A stretch of 64,000 bases of DNA from Bacteroidia bacterium (GTDB taxonomy: Bacteria > Bacteroidota > Bacteroidia > Flavobacteriales > Flavobacteriaceae): contig JAUICK010000011.1 in NCBI GenBank assembly GCA_030427865.1, positions 52,497-116,496 of the forward strand, in the 5' to 3' direction. Positions 1 to 9,384 of the stretch are shown here, in pieces (position 1 is the stretch's first letter; the number at the start of each line of letters is the position of its first letter). A program made the translations under genes and the position numbers. The notes below the pieces were generated by a model. That model saw nothing but the letters and a program-made list of their open reading frames with translations, had not been told where the DNA came from and searched no databases.

Positions 1-191
1 CCAAATAAATCTTTTGTTTCTGTATATAAATTATTAAAAAACTTAATATCCCACTGTCCTTTGTCTAATAATTTAGAAGGTGTATAAGTTTGAATGTTAC
101 TTTTGTTATCGTCATTATCATCTTGAGCATAAGATTGTAAGCTAAGAATAAATGTAAGTGCAAATACGATTTTTAATAGAATATGTCTCAT
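1..191 (-). CDS. N-terminal fragment of a secreted/outer-membrane protein (cut by window edge)
   Basis: The first 63 codons are visible; the rest lies outside the window. The start is an ATG whose complement is at 189-191. The N-terminus MRHILLKIVFALTFILSLQ followed by SYAQ is a clear signal peptide with a probable cut after SYAQ. An Asp/Asn-rich stretch (DDNDDN) and then SKLLDKGQWDIKFFNNLYT follow. A short acidic linker before 'LLxKGQWDIKxFNNLYT' reminds me of flavobacterial outer-membrane transporter-like proteins, but I cannot assign a function from a fragment. It is divergent from the oxidoreductase at 362, with 170 nt between them. Confidence 0.7.
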   Translation of the reverse strand, partial: MRHILLKIVFALTFILSLQSYAQDDNDDNKSNIQTYTPSKLLDKGQWDIKFFNNLYTETKDLF

Positions 192-361
192 TTTATAGAA
201 TTAATTATTTTAATTTATCTTTTTTCTACAACATAAGTCTACACAATATAAAACTACTTACAAACTTTTTTAAAAATTATTATTTAAAACCATTCTAAAT
301 TATAGTTCTTCATTAAGTTCTTAACTTTAACTTCGACATAATTTGCAAGAATCAATCAACT

Positions 362-1711
362 ATGAAACACATTGTAATTATTGGTAACGGAATTTCTGGA
401 GTTACCGCTGCAAGACATATCAGAAAAAACTCTGATCATAAAATAACCATTGTCTCTGCAGAAACCAAATACTTTTTTTCGAGAACTGCACTTATGTATA
501 TATACATGGGACATATGAAGTTTGAACACACGCAACCTTATGAAAATTGGTTTTGGGATAAAAATAAGATTAATTTAAAAGAGGGTTATGTTGGAAAAAT
601 TAATACCGATGATAAAGTGTTAAAATTCTCTAATGGAGAACACCTTTCTTACGATAAATTGATTATTGCAACTGGTTCTAAACCCAATAAATTTGGATGG
701 CCTGGGCAAGATTTAGATGGTGTAATGGGCATGTATCATAAACAAGATTTAGAAAAATTAGAAAAATATGCACCAGATAATAAAACTTGTAAAAGAGCTA
801 TAATTGTAGGTGGTGGGTTAATTGGAATTGAGTTGGCAGAAATGTTGAGAAGTAGAAACATTTCAGTGACTTTTTTAGTAAGAGAATCGAGTTTTTGGAA
901 TGGAGTTTTACCAGCTCAAGAATCGGAAATGATTAACGAACATATTAAAGAACATCATATCGATTTACGCTTAAGCACCAACTTAAAAGAGATTAAAGCT
1001 GATGAAAATGGTCGCGTAAAATCTGTTATCATTGAAGAAACTGAAGAAGAAATCTTCTGTGATGTAGTTGGATTAACTGCTGGAGTTTCTCCTAACATCG
1101 ATTTTATAAAAAACTCTCAAATTGAAACAAAAAGAGGAGTCTTAGTCAACCGTTTTTTAGAAACTAATATTTCTGATGTATACGCTATTGGAGATTGCGC
1201 AGAACAACAAGAAGCCATTGGTCAGCGTAGAAATGTAGAAGCTGTTTGGTACACAGGAAGAATGATGGGTGAAACCCTTGCACAAACAATTTGCGGAAAT
1301 AAAACCGAATACAAACCCGGACATTGGTTTAATTCTGCAAAGTTTTTAGATATCGAATATCAAACCTATGGTTGGGTTTTTAGTGAGCGAAATAAAAAAG
1401 AAAACGAACAATACTTTCAGTGGAGACATCCAAAAGATTACAAATGTATTACCATTTCTTTTGATAAAGATTCGCATCAGTTTTTAGGCATCAACACATT
1501 CGGAATTCGAATGCGTCACGAAATTTTTGACAGATGGTTAACTCAAAATCAATCTGTAGAATATGTTCTTGAATATTTAGCCGACGCCAATTTTGATCCA
1601 GAGTTTTACAAATTACATGAAGCTGAAATTGTTGCTAAATTCAATAAAGAAAACAATACAAACATTCAATTAAAAAAGAAAAGTTGGAAACGTATATTCT
1701 CTAAAGTATAA
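362..1711 (+). CDS. NAD(P)/FAD-dependent oxidoreductase
   Basis: A 449-aa cytoplasmic flavoprotein of the pyridine nucleotide-disulfide oxidoreductase fold. An FAD-binding GNGISG loop lies at residues 8-13, ATGSKP at 103-108, an NAD(P)-binding GGGLIGIE at 150-157, and the second FAD motif AIGDCAE near 271. There is no CxxxxC redox-active disulfide near the N-terminus, so it is closer to the ferredoxin/rubredoxin/nitrite reductase-type reductases than to lipoamide dehydrogenase. The polyferredoxin gene 92 nt downstream suggests that the two pass electrons between NAD(P)H and Fe-S centres, which is an inference from context. The physiological acceptor is unknown. Confidence 0.85.
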   Translation: MKHIVIIGNGISGVTAARHIRKNSDHKITIVSAETKYFFSRTALMYIYMGHMKFEHTQPYENWFWDKNKINLKEGYVGKINTDDKVLKFSNGEHLSYDKLIIATGSKPNKFGWPGQDLDGVMGMYHKQDLEKLEKYAPDNKTCKRAIIVGGGLIGIELAEMLRSRNISVTFLVRESSFWNGVLPAQESEMINEHIKEHHIDLRLSTNLKEIKADENGRVKSVIIEETEEEIFCDVVGLTAGVSPNIDFIKNSQIETKRGVLVNRFLETNISDVYAIGDCAEQQEAIGQRRNVEAVWYTGRMMGETLAQTICGNKTEYKPGHWFNSAKFLDIEYQTYGWVFSERNKKENEQYFQWRHPKDYKCITISFDKDSHQFLGINTFGIRMRHEIFDRWLTQNQSVEYVLEYLADANFDPEFYKLHEAEIVAKFNKENNTNIQLKKKSWKRIFSKV

Positions 1712-1729
1712 AAAATTACCCTCTAAGAA

Positions 1730-1755
1730 GGATTTAAGATTAACATCTTAAATCC
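1730..1755 (+). repeat. Perfect 11-bp hairpin between oxidoreductase and polyferredoxin genes
   Basis: GGATTTAAGAT (1730-1740), loop TAAC, ATCTTAAATCC (1745-1755). The stem is perfect but no T-run follows, so it is not a typical intrinsic terminator. It could stabilise or attenuate the transcript between the two genes. Confidence 0.6.
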
Positions 1756-1803
1756 AACAATTAAGTAGTAAAACTAACCAACTAATATTATAAAATTAAC
1801 ATT

Positions 1804-3426
1804 TTGAAAATAATAAAATACACAGGTTTAGTAATCTTTTTAATAGGATTAGCCATTTTTACAGGAACTATTTTTACAGGTTCCTTCAGTTTAACCCAAT
1901 CTGAGTTAGATACATATATTCAAGAAAAAGGATATAAAAGTAACGTTATTAAAGAACAGTTGCAAAAAGCAGTTGTTACAGATGAATCTTTAAATATTTT
2001 CGAATTTTCGAGCAGAGTTAGAAAAGCATTTGAAACTTCTAATAACTACTATGATAATTTAATTGCGAAATATGATGCAGAAAAAAATTGGAGTAAAAAA
2101 GGAGAACAATATCAATATAAAATTTACGGAAAACCACATACCCTAAGTTATGAATTGGCAAAAAAAGCAGGAAGTGGTTTTGTAAAAGAAAATGCAGGAT
2201 TGGTATGGTTTTTAACTTTTGGATTAGGAATTATTGGAGCGCTTTTATTTATTCTTCCAAACTTAATTTTATTAGGAAAACCAGGAATAAAAAATGATGG
2301 AATTTACTTAGAATCTGCAACCAATAGAGGGTGGATTGCTTGGTTGGTTTTAATTTACTTAGTTACCTTTTATTTAGTGTTGTATTTTATGGCAGATTAT
2401 GCTGTAAACTGGACCTATATTTTAGATCCAATCAGTAACTTTTTAAATGGCGGAAATGCCTCTCAATGGTTTGTATATGGCTTTTTATATTGTACAATTA
2501 TGTTAGTAATGGGCGTAAGAATGTACATCAAATACAGACATAATAAATATCAAATTGTAAGAACTTCCTCTGTTTTATTTTTCCAAATCGTATTTGCTTT
2601 TTTAATTCCAGAAATTATGACCAGTTTAAACATGCCTGGTTATGATTTTAAAAATGCATTTCCTTTAGATTATGATTTTTTCTTTGAATGGAATTTAGAC
2701 AGTTTACGAAATAGTGGCGGAATCGGAATCTTTATTTTAGTTTGGGGAGTAATTTTAACCATTGTTATCGTTCCAATTATGGTGTATTTCTTCGGAAAAA
2801 GATGGTACTGTTCTTGGGTTTGTGGTTGTGGTGGTTTAGCAGAAACCTTAGGCGACCCTTACAGACAACATTCTAACAAAAGCCTGAATGCCTGGAAATT
2901 AGAACGCTGGTTAATCCATTCTGTATTGGTGTTTTCTTTAGTGATGACTATTGTGACTTTATATTGCTACTTCTCAGGAACAGAAAGTTTTATTGGTATC
3001 AAATCTCAATGGATAAAAGACACTTATAGTTTCTTAATTGGAGCTTGGTTTGCTGGAGTGATTGGTACAGGTTTTTACCCTATTTTTGGAAACCGAGTTT
3101 GGTGCAGATTTGGCTGTCCATTGGCTGCCTATTTAGGTTTAGTGCAACGTTTTAAATCGCGTTTTAGAATCACTACAAATGGTGGACAATGCATTTCTTG
3201 TGGAAATTGTTCTACTTATTGTGAACAAGGAATAGATGTTAGAGCTTACGCACAAAAAGGAGAAAACATTGTAAGATCTAGTTGTGTTGGTTGCGGAATT
3301 TGTTCTGCTGTTTGCCCAAGAGGTGTTCTAAAATTAGAAAACGGACCTGAAGAAGGTAGAATAAATCCAACTGAAGTTTTATTGGGTAATAATGTAGATT
3401 TAATGCAATTAATAAATAAAAAATAA
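1804..3426 (+). CDS. Membrane-bound 4Fe-4S polyferredoxin (NapH/CcoG/NosR C-terminal type)
   Basis: A 540-aa integral membrane electron-transfer protein. An N-terminal membrane anchor is followed by an extracytoplasmic domain of about 110 residues, then several membrane helices. Two cysteine motifs lie in the membrane part (WYCSWVCGCGG and WCRFGCPL), and two CxxCxxCxxxC [4Fe-4S] motifs lie near the C-terminus (CISCGNCSTYC and CVGCGICSAVC). This is the arrangement of the NapH/NosR quinol-linked ferredoxins. The start is TTG; no ATG lies nearby in frame. Its stop overlaps the next ATG by one base, so it heads an operon that runs to 7442. Its substrate is unknown. Confidence 0.85.
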   Translation: MKIIKYTGLVIFLIGLAIFTGTIFTGSFSLTQSELDTYIQEKGYKSNVIKEQLQKAVVTDESLNIFEFSSRVRKAFETSNNYYDNLIAKYDAEKNWSKKGEQYQYKIYGKPHTLSYELAKKAGSGFVKENAGLVWFLTFGLGIIGALLFILPNLILLGKPGIKNDGIYLESATNRGWIAWLVLIYLVTFYLVLYFMADYAVNWTYILDPISNFLNGGNASQWFVYGFLYCTIMLVMGVRMYIKYRHNKYQIVRTSSVLFFQIVFAFLIPEIMTSLNMPGYDFKNAFPLDYDFFFEWNLDSLRNSGGIGIFILVWGVILTIVIVPIMVYFFGKRWYCSWVCGCGGLAETLGDPYRQHSNKSLNAWKLERWLIHSVLVFSLVMTIVTLYCYFSGTESFIGIKSQWIKDTYSFLIGAWFAGVIGTGFYPIFGNRVWCRFGCPLAAYLGLVQRFKSRFRITTNGGQCISCGNCSTYCEQGIDVRAYAQKGENIVRSSCVGCGICSAVCPRGVLKLENGPEEGRINPTEVLLGNNVDLMQLINKK

Positions 3427-3908
3427 TGCTTAGAAATTCCTTATTTTGTTTTTTATTATTAATGTGTTTATCGCTATTTTCTCAAAAAAAATATTACAAA
3501 GAATTTTACAAAAATGGACAAATAAAAGAAGAAGGTTGGGTTTTAAATGATAAAAAAACTAACTATTGGAAATTTTATTACAGAAATGGTAATATTAAAA
3601 AAGAAGGGCATTTTAAAAACAATTTAGAAACCAAATATTGGTACTTTTACTCCCAAAATTCATCTATAGAAAAAGAAGGGCATTTTAAAAATGGATACAA
3701 AAATAATTGGTGGTTATTTTACGATAATAAAGGGTTTGTGAACCATAAATGCCAATTAAAAAACAATAAAAAAAACGGATATTGCTTAATTTACAATAAT
3801 AAAAAATTGATAAAAGCTGCTAAATATAAAAACGGAAAAAAAGTAAAAGAATGGACAGATTTCTCATCTTTTAAAGATGAAAACAATCTAAATGATCTAA
3901 GACAATGA
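3426..3908 (+). CDS. Secreted MORN-like/YwqK-family repeat protein
   Basis: A 160-aa protein with an N-terminal signal peptide (MLRNSLFCFLLLMCLSLFSQ). It has four to five repeats of about 22 residues with the pattern YxxGxIKxEGxxKNxxxxxxWxFY, as in toxin-antitoxin YwqK-type and MORN-like proteins of Bacteroidetes. Despite the family name there is no partner toxin here. The tight overlaps with both neighbours (1 nt upstream, ATGA downstream) tie it to the glycosyltransferase operon. Its role is unknown; the repeats suggest a periplasmic or surface binding scaffold. Confidence 0.75.
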   Translation: MLRNSLFCFLLLMCLSLFSQKKYYKEFYKNGQIKEEGWVLNDKKTNYWKFYYRNGNIKKEGHFKNNLETKYWYFYSQNSSIEKEGHFKNGYKNNWWLFYDNKGFVNHKCQLKNNKKNGYCLIYNNKKLIKAAKYKNGKKVKEWTDFSSFKDENNLNDLRQ

Positions 3909-4600
3909 AGCAGTCACTTATAAAAGTTATCATACCTGCTTATAATGAGCAAGATTCTATCGCAAATGTAATTCACGATATTCCTAAAATTGTTAATGAA
4001 ATTATTGTAGTAAGTAACAATTCTACAGACAATACAGAAATTAATGCGAAAAATGCGGGTGCTACTGTTTTAAAAGAAAATAGAAAAGGATATGGATACG
4101 CTTGTTTAAAAGGGATGAATTATATCGCAAAACAAAACAACAAACCCAATATTATTGTTTTTTTAGATGGAGATTACTCTGATTACCCAGAGCAATTAAC
4201 AGAATTAGTACATCCAATTATACATGATGATATCGATTTTGTGATTGGCTCTCGTGTTAAAAAATTAAGAGAAGCTAACTCTATGACACCTCAACAAATC
4301 TTTGGTAATTGGTTAGCTACCTCTTTAATGAAATTATTTTTTGGAGCAAAATTTACAGATTTAGGCCCTTTTAGAGCCATTAAATACAACAAGCTTTTAG
4401 CTTTAAAAATGGAAGATAAAACCTACGGTTGGACTGTAGAAATGCAATTAAAAGCAATAAAACAAAAACTAACTTATACAGAAGTACCCATGAAATATAG
4501 AAACAGAATTGGTGTTTCTAAAGTTTCTGGTACCGTAAAAGGAACTATCTTTGCAGGTGTAAAAATTTTAGGTTGGATTTTTAAATACAGTTTTAAGTAG
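3905..4600 (+). CDS. Glycosyltransferase family 2, dolichol-phosphate mannosyltransferase-like
   Basis: A 231-aa GT-A fold enzyme. It opens with VIIPAYNEQDSIANVI, followed by VVSNNSTDNT and the metal-binding LDGDYSDYP (the DxD-equivalent), then GSRVKKLRE, a signature of polyprenyl-phosphate glycosyltransferases such as DPM1. It has no C-terminal membrane domain, unlike DpgS/GtrB types. It probably loads a sugar onto polyprenyl phosphate for the membrane-embedded transferase encoded two genes downstream (an inference from family and operon). It is joined to its neighbours by a 4-nt and a 1-nt overlap. Confidence 0.85.
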   Translation: MKQSLIKVIIPAYNEQDSIANVIHDIPKIVNEIIVVSNNSTDNTEINAKNAGATVLKENRKGYGYACLKGMNYIAKQNNKPNIIVFLDGDYSDYPEQLTELVHPIIHDDIDFVIGSRVKKLREANSMTPQQIFGNWLATSLMKLFFGAKFTDLGPFRAIKYNKLLALKMEDKTYGWTVEMQLKAIKQKLTYTEVPMKYRNRIGVSKVSGTVKGTIFAGVKILGWIFKYSFK

Positions 4601-6090
4601 TGGTTTTAGCATATATCATCATTGTTATTTATTCAATTTCGTTACTGCTTATTTTTATGTATGCATTAGCACAATTAAACTTGCTATTCAATTATTTAAA
4701 AGCAAGAAAAAAGCAAGACACTTCAGAAAAGTTTGATTTCTCAAATCCAGACAAAATCCCGTTTGTTACCATACAACTACCTGTGTATAACGAGTTGTAT
4801 GTGATGAAACGCTTGCTTAAAAATATTGCAAAATTAGAATACCCTAAAGAAAAATTAGAAATTCAAGTTTTAGATGATTCTACTGACGAATCTGTAGAAA
4901 CTACAGCAAAACATATCAAAAAAATTCAAGAAAAAGGGATTGATATTCAACATATTAGAAGAACCAATAGACAAGGTTTTAAAGCAGGTGCTTTAAAGGA
5001 AGGTTTAAAAATTGCCAAAGGAGAATTTATTGCCATTTTTGATGCCGATTTTTTACCACAATCAGATTGGTTGTACAAAACAGTTCCTTATTTTAAAGAT
5101 GATAATATTGGAGTAGTTCAAACACGCTGGGGGCACATTAATAGAAATTATTCTACTTTAACTAAAATTCAAGCTTTTGCTTTAGATGCCCATTTTACCT
5201 TAGAACAAGTTGGCAGAAATAGCAAAGGGCATTTTATTAATTTTAATGGAACCGCTGGTATTTGGCGTAAAAAATGTATTTATGATGCTGGCAATTGGGA
5301 AGGAGACACGCTTACAGAAGATTTAGATTTAAGCTATAGAGCGCAATTAAAAAAATGGAAATTTAAGTATTTGGTAGATGTAGAAACTCCTGCTGAATTA
5401 CCAGTAGTAATAAGTGCAGCAAGGTCGCAACAATTTAGATGGAATAAAGGTGGAGCAGAGAATTTTCAGAAAATGATAAAACGTATTATTCGAAATAAAA
5501 ACATTTCTTTAAAAACAAAAATCCATAGTTTTTTACACCTTTTAAACAGCTCTATGTTTACTTGTATTTTTTTAGTTGCTGTTTTAAGTATACCAATGCT
5601 TTATATTAAAAATGAGTATGCACATTTAAAAAATTATTTTTACGTAATGAGTTTCTTTGTAATTAGTTCTATCATTTTTTTTATCTGTTATTGGTATATG
5701 TACAAAAATATTTATGGAGGTGGTTTTGTTAAATTCATTAAATACATTGGCGCATTTTTTACATTTTTTTCTATCGCAATGGGATTTTCTCTACACAATA
5801 CCATTGCTGTTATAGAAGGTCATTTTGGAAAAAAAAGTGAATTTGTAAGAACACCAAAATTTAATATTAAAAAACTTTCAGATGGCTGGAAAAACAATAA
5901 GTACATCAAAAAGAAACCTTCTGTACATGTAATATTAGAGGGTTTGTTAGCTATTTATTTTGCTTTTGGAATGTATAGCGCTTCTATTGTTGGCGATCAA
6001 GGAGGAGATTATGGGTTATTCCCTTTTCATTTAATGCTTTTTGTTGGCTTTAGTTATGTATTTTTTAAATCAATATTCTCTAAAGCATAA
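4600..6090 (+). CDS. Cellulose synthase/glucomannan synthase-like GT2 glycosyltransferase
   Basis: A 496-aa processive-type GT2 enzyme starting at GTG that overlaps the previous stop by one base. An N-terminal helix is followed by the catalytic domain with QLPVYNE, LDDSTDES, FDADFLP, TEDLDLSYR and QQFRWNKGG: the D, DxD, ED and QxxRW motifs of the cellulose synthase superfamily. Four or more membrane helices follow. The overall form (about 500 aa, no PilZ domain) resembles the CslA/beta-mannan synthase-like group more than bacterial BcsA. The product polymer is unknown. There is no bcsB, bcsC or bcsZ partner in the operon. Confidence 0.85.
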   Translation: MVLAYIIIVIYSISLLLIFMYALAQLNLLFNYLKARKKQDTSEKFDFSNPDKIPFVTIQLPVYNELYVMKRLLKNIAKLEYPKEKLEIQVLDDSTDESVETTAKHIKKIQEKGIDIQHIRRTNRQGFKAGALKEGLKIAKGEFIAIFDADFLPQSDWLYKTVPYFKDDNIGVVQTRWGHINRNYSTLTKIQAFALDAHFTLEQVGRNSKGHFINFNGTAGIWRKKCIYDAGNWEGDTLTEDLDLSYRAQLKKWKFKYLVDVETPAELPVVISAARSQQFRWNKGGAENFQKMIKRIIRNKNISLKTKIHSFLHLLNSSMFTCIFLVAVLSIPMLYIKNEYAHLKNYFYVMSFFVISSIIFFICYWYMYKNIYGGGFVKFIKYIGAFFTFFSIAMGFSLHNTIAVIEGHFGKKSEFVRTPKFNIKKLSDGWKNNKYIKKKPSVHVILEGLLAIYFAFGMYSASIVGDQGGDYGLFPFHLMLFVGFSYVFFKSIFSKA

Positions 6091-7442
6091 TGTCTTTGTT
6101 ATCAAAATATAAAGATATTTTACTCATTTTTATAAGCACAATACTTTATTTTTTAATTGCTTATTTCTTAGACAGAACAGAATTTAACAAGCTTCTTTTT
6201 CTATGGTTTGGTCTTTTTGTATGTTTTTATTTTTTAATAAAAAACAATACTATTAACACCTCTACACTAATAGGTTTAACCATTCTTTTCCGATTCATTT
6301 TTTTATTTGCTATTCCTAATTTATCACAAGATTTTTACAGGTTTATTTGGGATGGCCGTATGATTTTGGAAGGTTTTAATCCTTACTTATCATTGCCAGA
6401 AACTTTTATTCAGCAAGGTATACACCCTATTTCTGAAGCCTCTAATTTGTATAATGGAATGGGAGAAATGAACGGAAGTCATTACACCAACTATCCACCA
6501 CTAAATCAATTGTGTTTTCTAACAGCTGCCTTTTTTGCTAATAAAAGTATTTTTGGTTCTGTAGTTGTTTTAAGAGTAATTATCATTTTAGCAGATATTG
6601 GAATTTTATATTTTGGAAAGAAATTATTAGAGCAATTACAACTCTCTGTAAAAAATATTTTTTGGTATGTTTTAAATCCATTTATCATTATAGAAATGAC
6701 AGGAAATTTACATTTCGAACCCGTAATGTTATTTTTCTTAATTTGGAGTTTTTACAAATTACAACAACAAAAATGGATTTGGGCTGCAGTACTTTTAGCT
6801 TGTGCTGTTTCTGTAAAATTAATTCCATTGTTATTTTTACCTTTATTTTATCAATGGTTTGTAAAAAAAGAGCAGGTTTGGTTTTTAGGGCTAAAAAAAT
6901 TGGCGAGTTTCTATGGTATTGTGTTAGCAACAACTATTTTATTTTTTCTACCTTTTTATTCATCAGAATTAATTACAAACTATTCAAATTCAGTAGGTTT
7001 ATGGTTTAGAAATTTTGAATTTAATGCAAGTCTTTATTATATTTTTAGAGAAATTGGTTACCTTTTTAGAGGCTGGAATGAAATTGCAATTATTGGAAAA
7101 ATAACACCAATTTTAACCTTACTTTTTTTAGTTTTTATCACTTTTTATAGAAAAAACAAAACCTTAGTTGCGTTAATAACTGCACTTTTATTTGCAATAT
7201 GTTTCTATTATTTTACGGCAACAACTGTGCATCCTTGGTATTTGGCAACTCCATTAATCTTGTCGGTTTTTACAAAATATCGTTTTCCAGTAATTTGGAC
7301 TGTTGTTGTTATTTTTAGCTATCAAGCCTATGCAAATTTACCATGGAAAGAAAACTTATGGTTAGTTGCAGCAGAATATCTAATTCTTTTTAGTTTTTTA
7401 TTTTTTGAAATTCGAAAAAACAAGAACATTATTAAATTGTAA
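6090..7442 (+). CDS. Polytopic GT-C-type glycosyltransferase (mannosyltransferase-like)
   Basis: A 450-aa protein with about 11-12 hydrophobic helices. After the second or third helix it carries SQDFYRFIWDGRMILEGFNP, the extracytoplasmic acidic loop of polyprenyl-phosphate-sugar-dependent GT-C enzymes (GT87 and the flavobacterial 'mannosyltransferase' family). A conserved-looking VHPWYLATPL lies near the C-terminus. It is last in the operon with a 1-nt overlap. It probably transfers a sugar from a polyprenyl-phosphate donor, perhaps the one made by the DPM-like enzyme, on the outer face of the inner membrane. Confidence 0.75.
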   Translation: MSLLSKYKDILLIFISTILYFLIAYFLDRTEFNKLLFLWFGLFVCFYFLIKNNTINTSTLIGLTILFRFIFLFAIPNLSQDFYRFIWDGRMILEGFNPYLSLPETFIQQGIHPISEASNLYNGMGEMNGSHYTNYPPLNQLCFLTAAFFANKSIFGSVVVLRVIIILADIGILYFGKKLLEQLQLSVKNIFWYVLNPFIIIEMTGNLHFEPVMLFFLIWSFYKLQQQKWIWAAVLLACAVSVKLIPLLFLPLFYQWFVKKEQVWFLGLKKLASFYGIVLATTILFFLPFYSSELITNYSNSVGLWFRNFEFNASLYYIFREIGYLFRGWNEIAIIGKITPILTLLFLVFITFYRKNKTLVALITALLFAICFYYFTATTVHPWYLATPLILSVFTKYRFPVIWTVVVIFSYQAYANLPWKENLWLVAAEYLILFSFLFFEIRKNKNIIKL

Positions 7443-7507
7443 AATCTATATTTTTAAACTCTATTCTCAATGATTTTTGTATTTTAGAGCTTAATTTTAT
7501 CATTAAA

Positions 7508-8536
7508 ATGAAAAGACTTACCATTAAAGACATTGCTCAAGAATTTAAAGTTTCTATTTCTACCGTTTCTAAAGCCTTGAATGATAGCTATGAGATTAGT
7601 GTAAGTACTAAAGAAAAAATTCAAAAATACGCTAAAGAACACAATTACAAACCTAATTTTAATGCATTAAGCCTTAAAAACAAACAAACAAAAACTATTG
7701 GAATTATTATTCCGAACATGCTAAACTATTTTTTTGCACAAGTTTTTAACGGAATAGAAAAAGTTGCCAATGATAGAGGTTATAAAATTATTTCTTGTAT
7801 TTCTAATGAGTCTTTTACTAAAGAAGTAGAAACTATAGAAATGCTTTCTAACGGAAGTATAGACGGTTTTATTTTATCGCTTGCCGAAGAAACAGTATCA
7901 GAAAAAAACTACAGTCACTTTCAAGAAGTATTAAATAACGGAACTCCTATTGTGATGTTTGACAGAGTTGCTGACAGTTTAGAGTGCGATAAAGTTGTAA
8001 CTGATAACTTTGATAGCGCAAGAAGTACAGTTGGGCATTTGGTAAAATTAGGTCATAAAAATATTGCGTTTGTCTCTACAATTGCAAATTTAGAAATTGG
8101 AAGAAGAAGACAATTAGGATATTTAAAAGGTTTAGAAGACCACCATATTAAAGTGGATAAAAACTTAATTATTACTATTGATGATAACTATAAAAATTAC
8201 GAAAAAATCTTAGAACCAATTCTTAAAAACAACAAAATAGATAGTGTTTTAGCAACTGATGAATCTTCTGCAATTGCTGCCATGAAAGTAGCTCAAAAAT
8301 TAGGACACAAAGTACCAGAAAACTTTTCTGTTATCTCTTTTTCTAACGGAATTTTGGCAAGACATTCTAACCCAAGAATGACAACAGTTAGCCAACATGG
8401 AGAAATTATGGGAGCTACAGCTGCGACAATGCTTATTAACAGATTAGAAGACAAATCTGACGATGAGAAAAAACCAGAAACTATTGTTGTAAAAACAGAT
8501 TTAGTAGAAAGAAATTCGACTAAAAAAATCCTATAA
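7508..8536 (+). CDS. LacI-family transcriptional regulator
   Basis: A 342-aa DNA-binding repressor-type protein. The N-terminal LacI helix-turn-helix and hinge are clear (TIKDIAQEFKVSISTVSKAL at residues 4-23, then KPNFNALSLKNKQTKTIGI). The periplasmic-binding-protein-like ligand domain covers about 62-335. There is no sugar utilisation operon next to it; the HAD phosphatase begins 14 nt downstream and is probably cotranscribed. The ligand and target are unknown. Confidence 0.9.
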   Translation: MKRLTIKDIAQEFKVSISTVSKALNDSYEISVSTKEKIQKYAKEHNYKPNFNALSLKNKQTKTIGIIIPNMLNYFFAQVFNGIEKVANDRGYKIISCISNESFTKEVETIEMLSNGSIDGFILSLAEETVSEKNYSHFQEVLNNGTPIVMFDRVADSLECDKVVTDNFDSARSTVGHLVKLGHKNIAFVSTIANLEIGRRRQLGYLKGLEDHHIKVDKNLIITIDDNYKNYEKILEPILKNNKIDSVLATDESSAIAAMKVAQKLGHKVPENFSVISFSNGILARHSNPRMTTVSQHGEIMGATAATMLINRLEDKSDDEKKPETIVVKTDLVERNSTKKIL

Positions 8537-8550
8537 ATCCATTCTCTTTT

Positions 8551-9384
8551 TTGAATTTATCTAACGTAAAATTAGTAGTTTCTGATATGGATGGAACGCT
8601 ACTAAACTCTAAAGGAGAAGTTAGTAACTTGTTCTTTACATTGTTCCATAAACTAAAACAACACAAAGTACATTTTTGCGCTGCAAGTGGTAGGCAACAT
8701 AATAGCATTGTACATAAATTATATCCTATAAAAGATGAGATTTTTGTGATTGCCGAAAACGGTGGAATTACAAAAAAATCAGAAAAAGTTTTGTTATCTA
8801 ATTATTTAGCAGCAGAAAAAGTTATCAATTTAATTCCTGTATTAAGAAAGATACAAGATGTAAATATGGTATTATGTTGCGAGGGAATGGCTTTTATAGA
8901 AAGCACAGACAAACGTTTTATAAGTTTATTTCAAGAATACTACCAAAGTTTTAAACAAGTAGATGACTTGATTAAAATTGCAAAAACTACTCCCGTTTTT
9001 AAAATTGCTGTTTATCATTTCGATTCTTCAGAAAAATACATTTTTCCAGAAATAAATAATTTTAGTGATGCTATTTTTATTAAAATTTCTGGAAAGAACT
9101 GGTTAGATATTTCAGATAAAAAAGCTAATAAAGGAAATGCTTTGAGAGAAGTTCAAAAAAAATTACAGATTTCTAAAACTGAAACATTAGTTTTTGGCGA
9201 TTACCATAATGATATTGAAATGTTGCAAGAAGCTGACTTTAGTTTTGCAATGAAAAATGCTCATAAAGACATTAAAGAAATTGCAAATTACACTACAGAA
9301 AGTAACGATAATAATGGGGTAGAAATCGTTCTTCAAAAACTTTTACTAGATAAAGCTACTTCGTTAATAAGTGCTGACCAATAG
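8551..9384 (+). CDS. HAD-IIB (Cof-type) phosphatase
   Basis: A 277-aa hydrolase. HAD motif I is SDMDGTLLNS (nucleophile Asp at about 12), motif II is AASGR, Lys lies in the KANKGNAL region and motif IV is FGDYHNDIEML. This is the Cof/YidA subfamily, which dephosphorylates sugar phosphates and flavin or pyridoxal phosphates. TTG is used as the start because the first ATG (in DMDGT) falls inside motif I. It follows the LacI regulator by 14 nt. Its 3' end overlaps the convergent glucosaminidase gene by 29 nt. Confidence 0.85.
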   Translation: MNLSNVKLVVSDMDGTLLNSKGEVSNLFFTLFHKLKQHKVHFCAASGRQHNSIVHKLYPIKDEIFVIAENGGITKKSEKVLLSNYLAAEKVINLIPVLRKIQDVNMVLCCEGMAFIESTDKRFISLFQEYYQSFKQVDDLIKIAKTTPVFKIAVYHFDSSEKYIFPEINNFSDAIFIKISGKNWLDISDKKANKGNALREVQKKLQISKTETLVFGDYHNDIEMLQEADFSFAMKNAHKDIKEIANYTTESNDNNGVEIVLQKLLLDKATSLISADQ

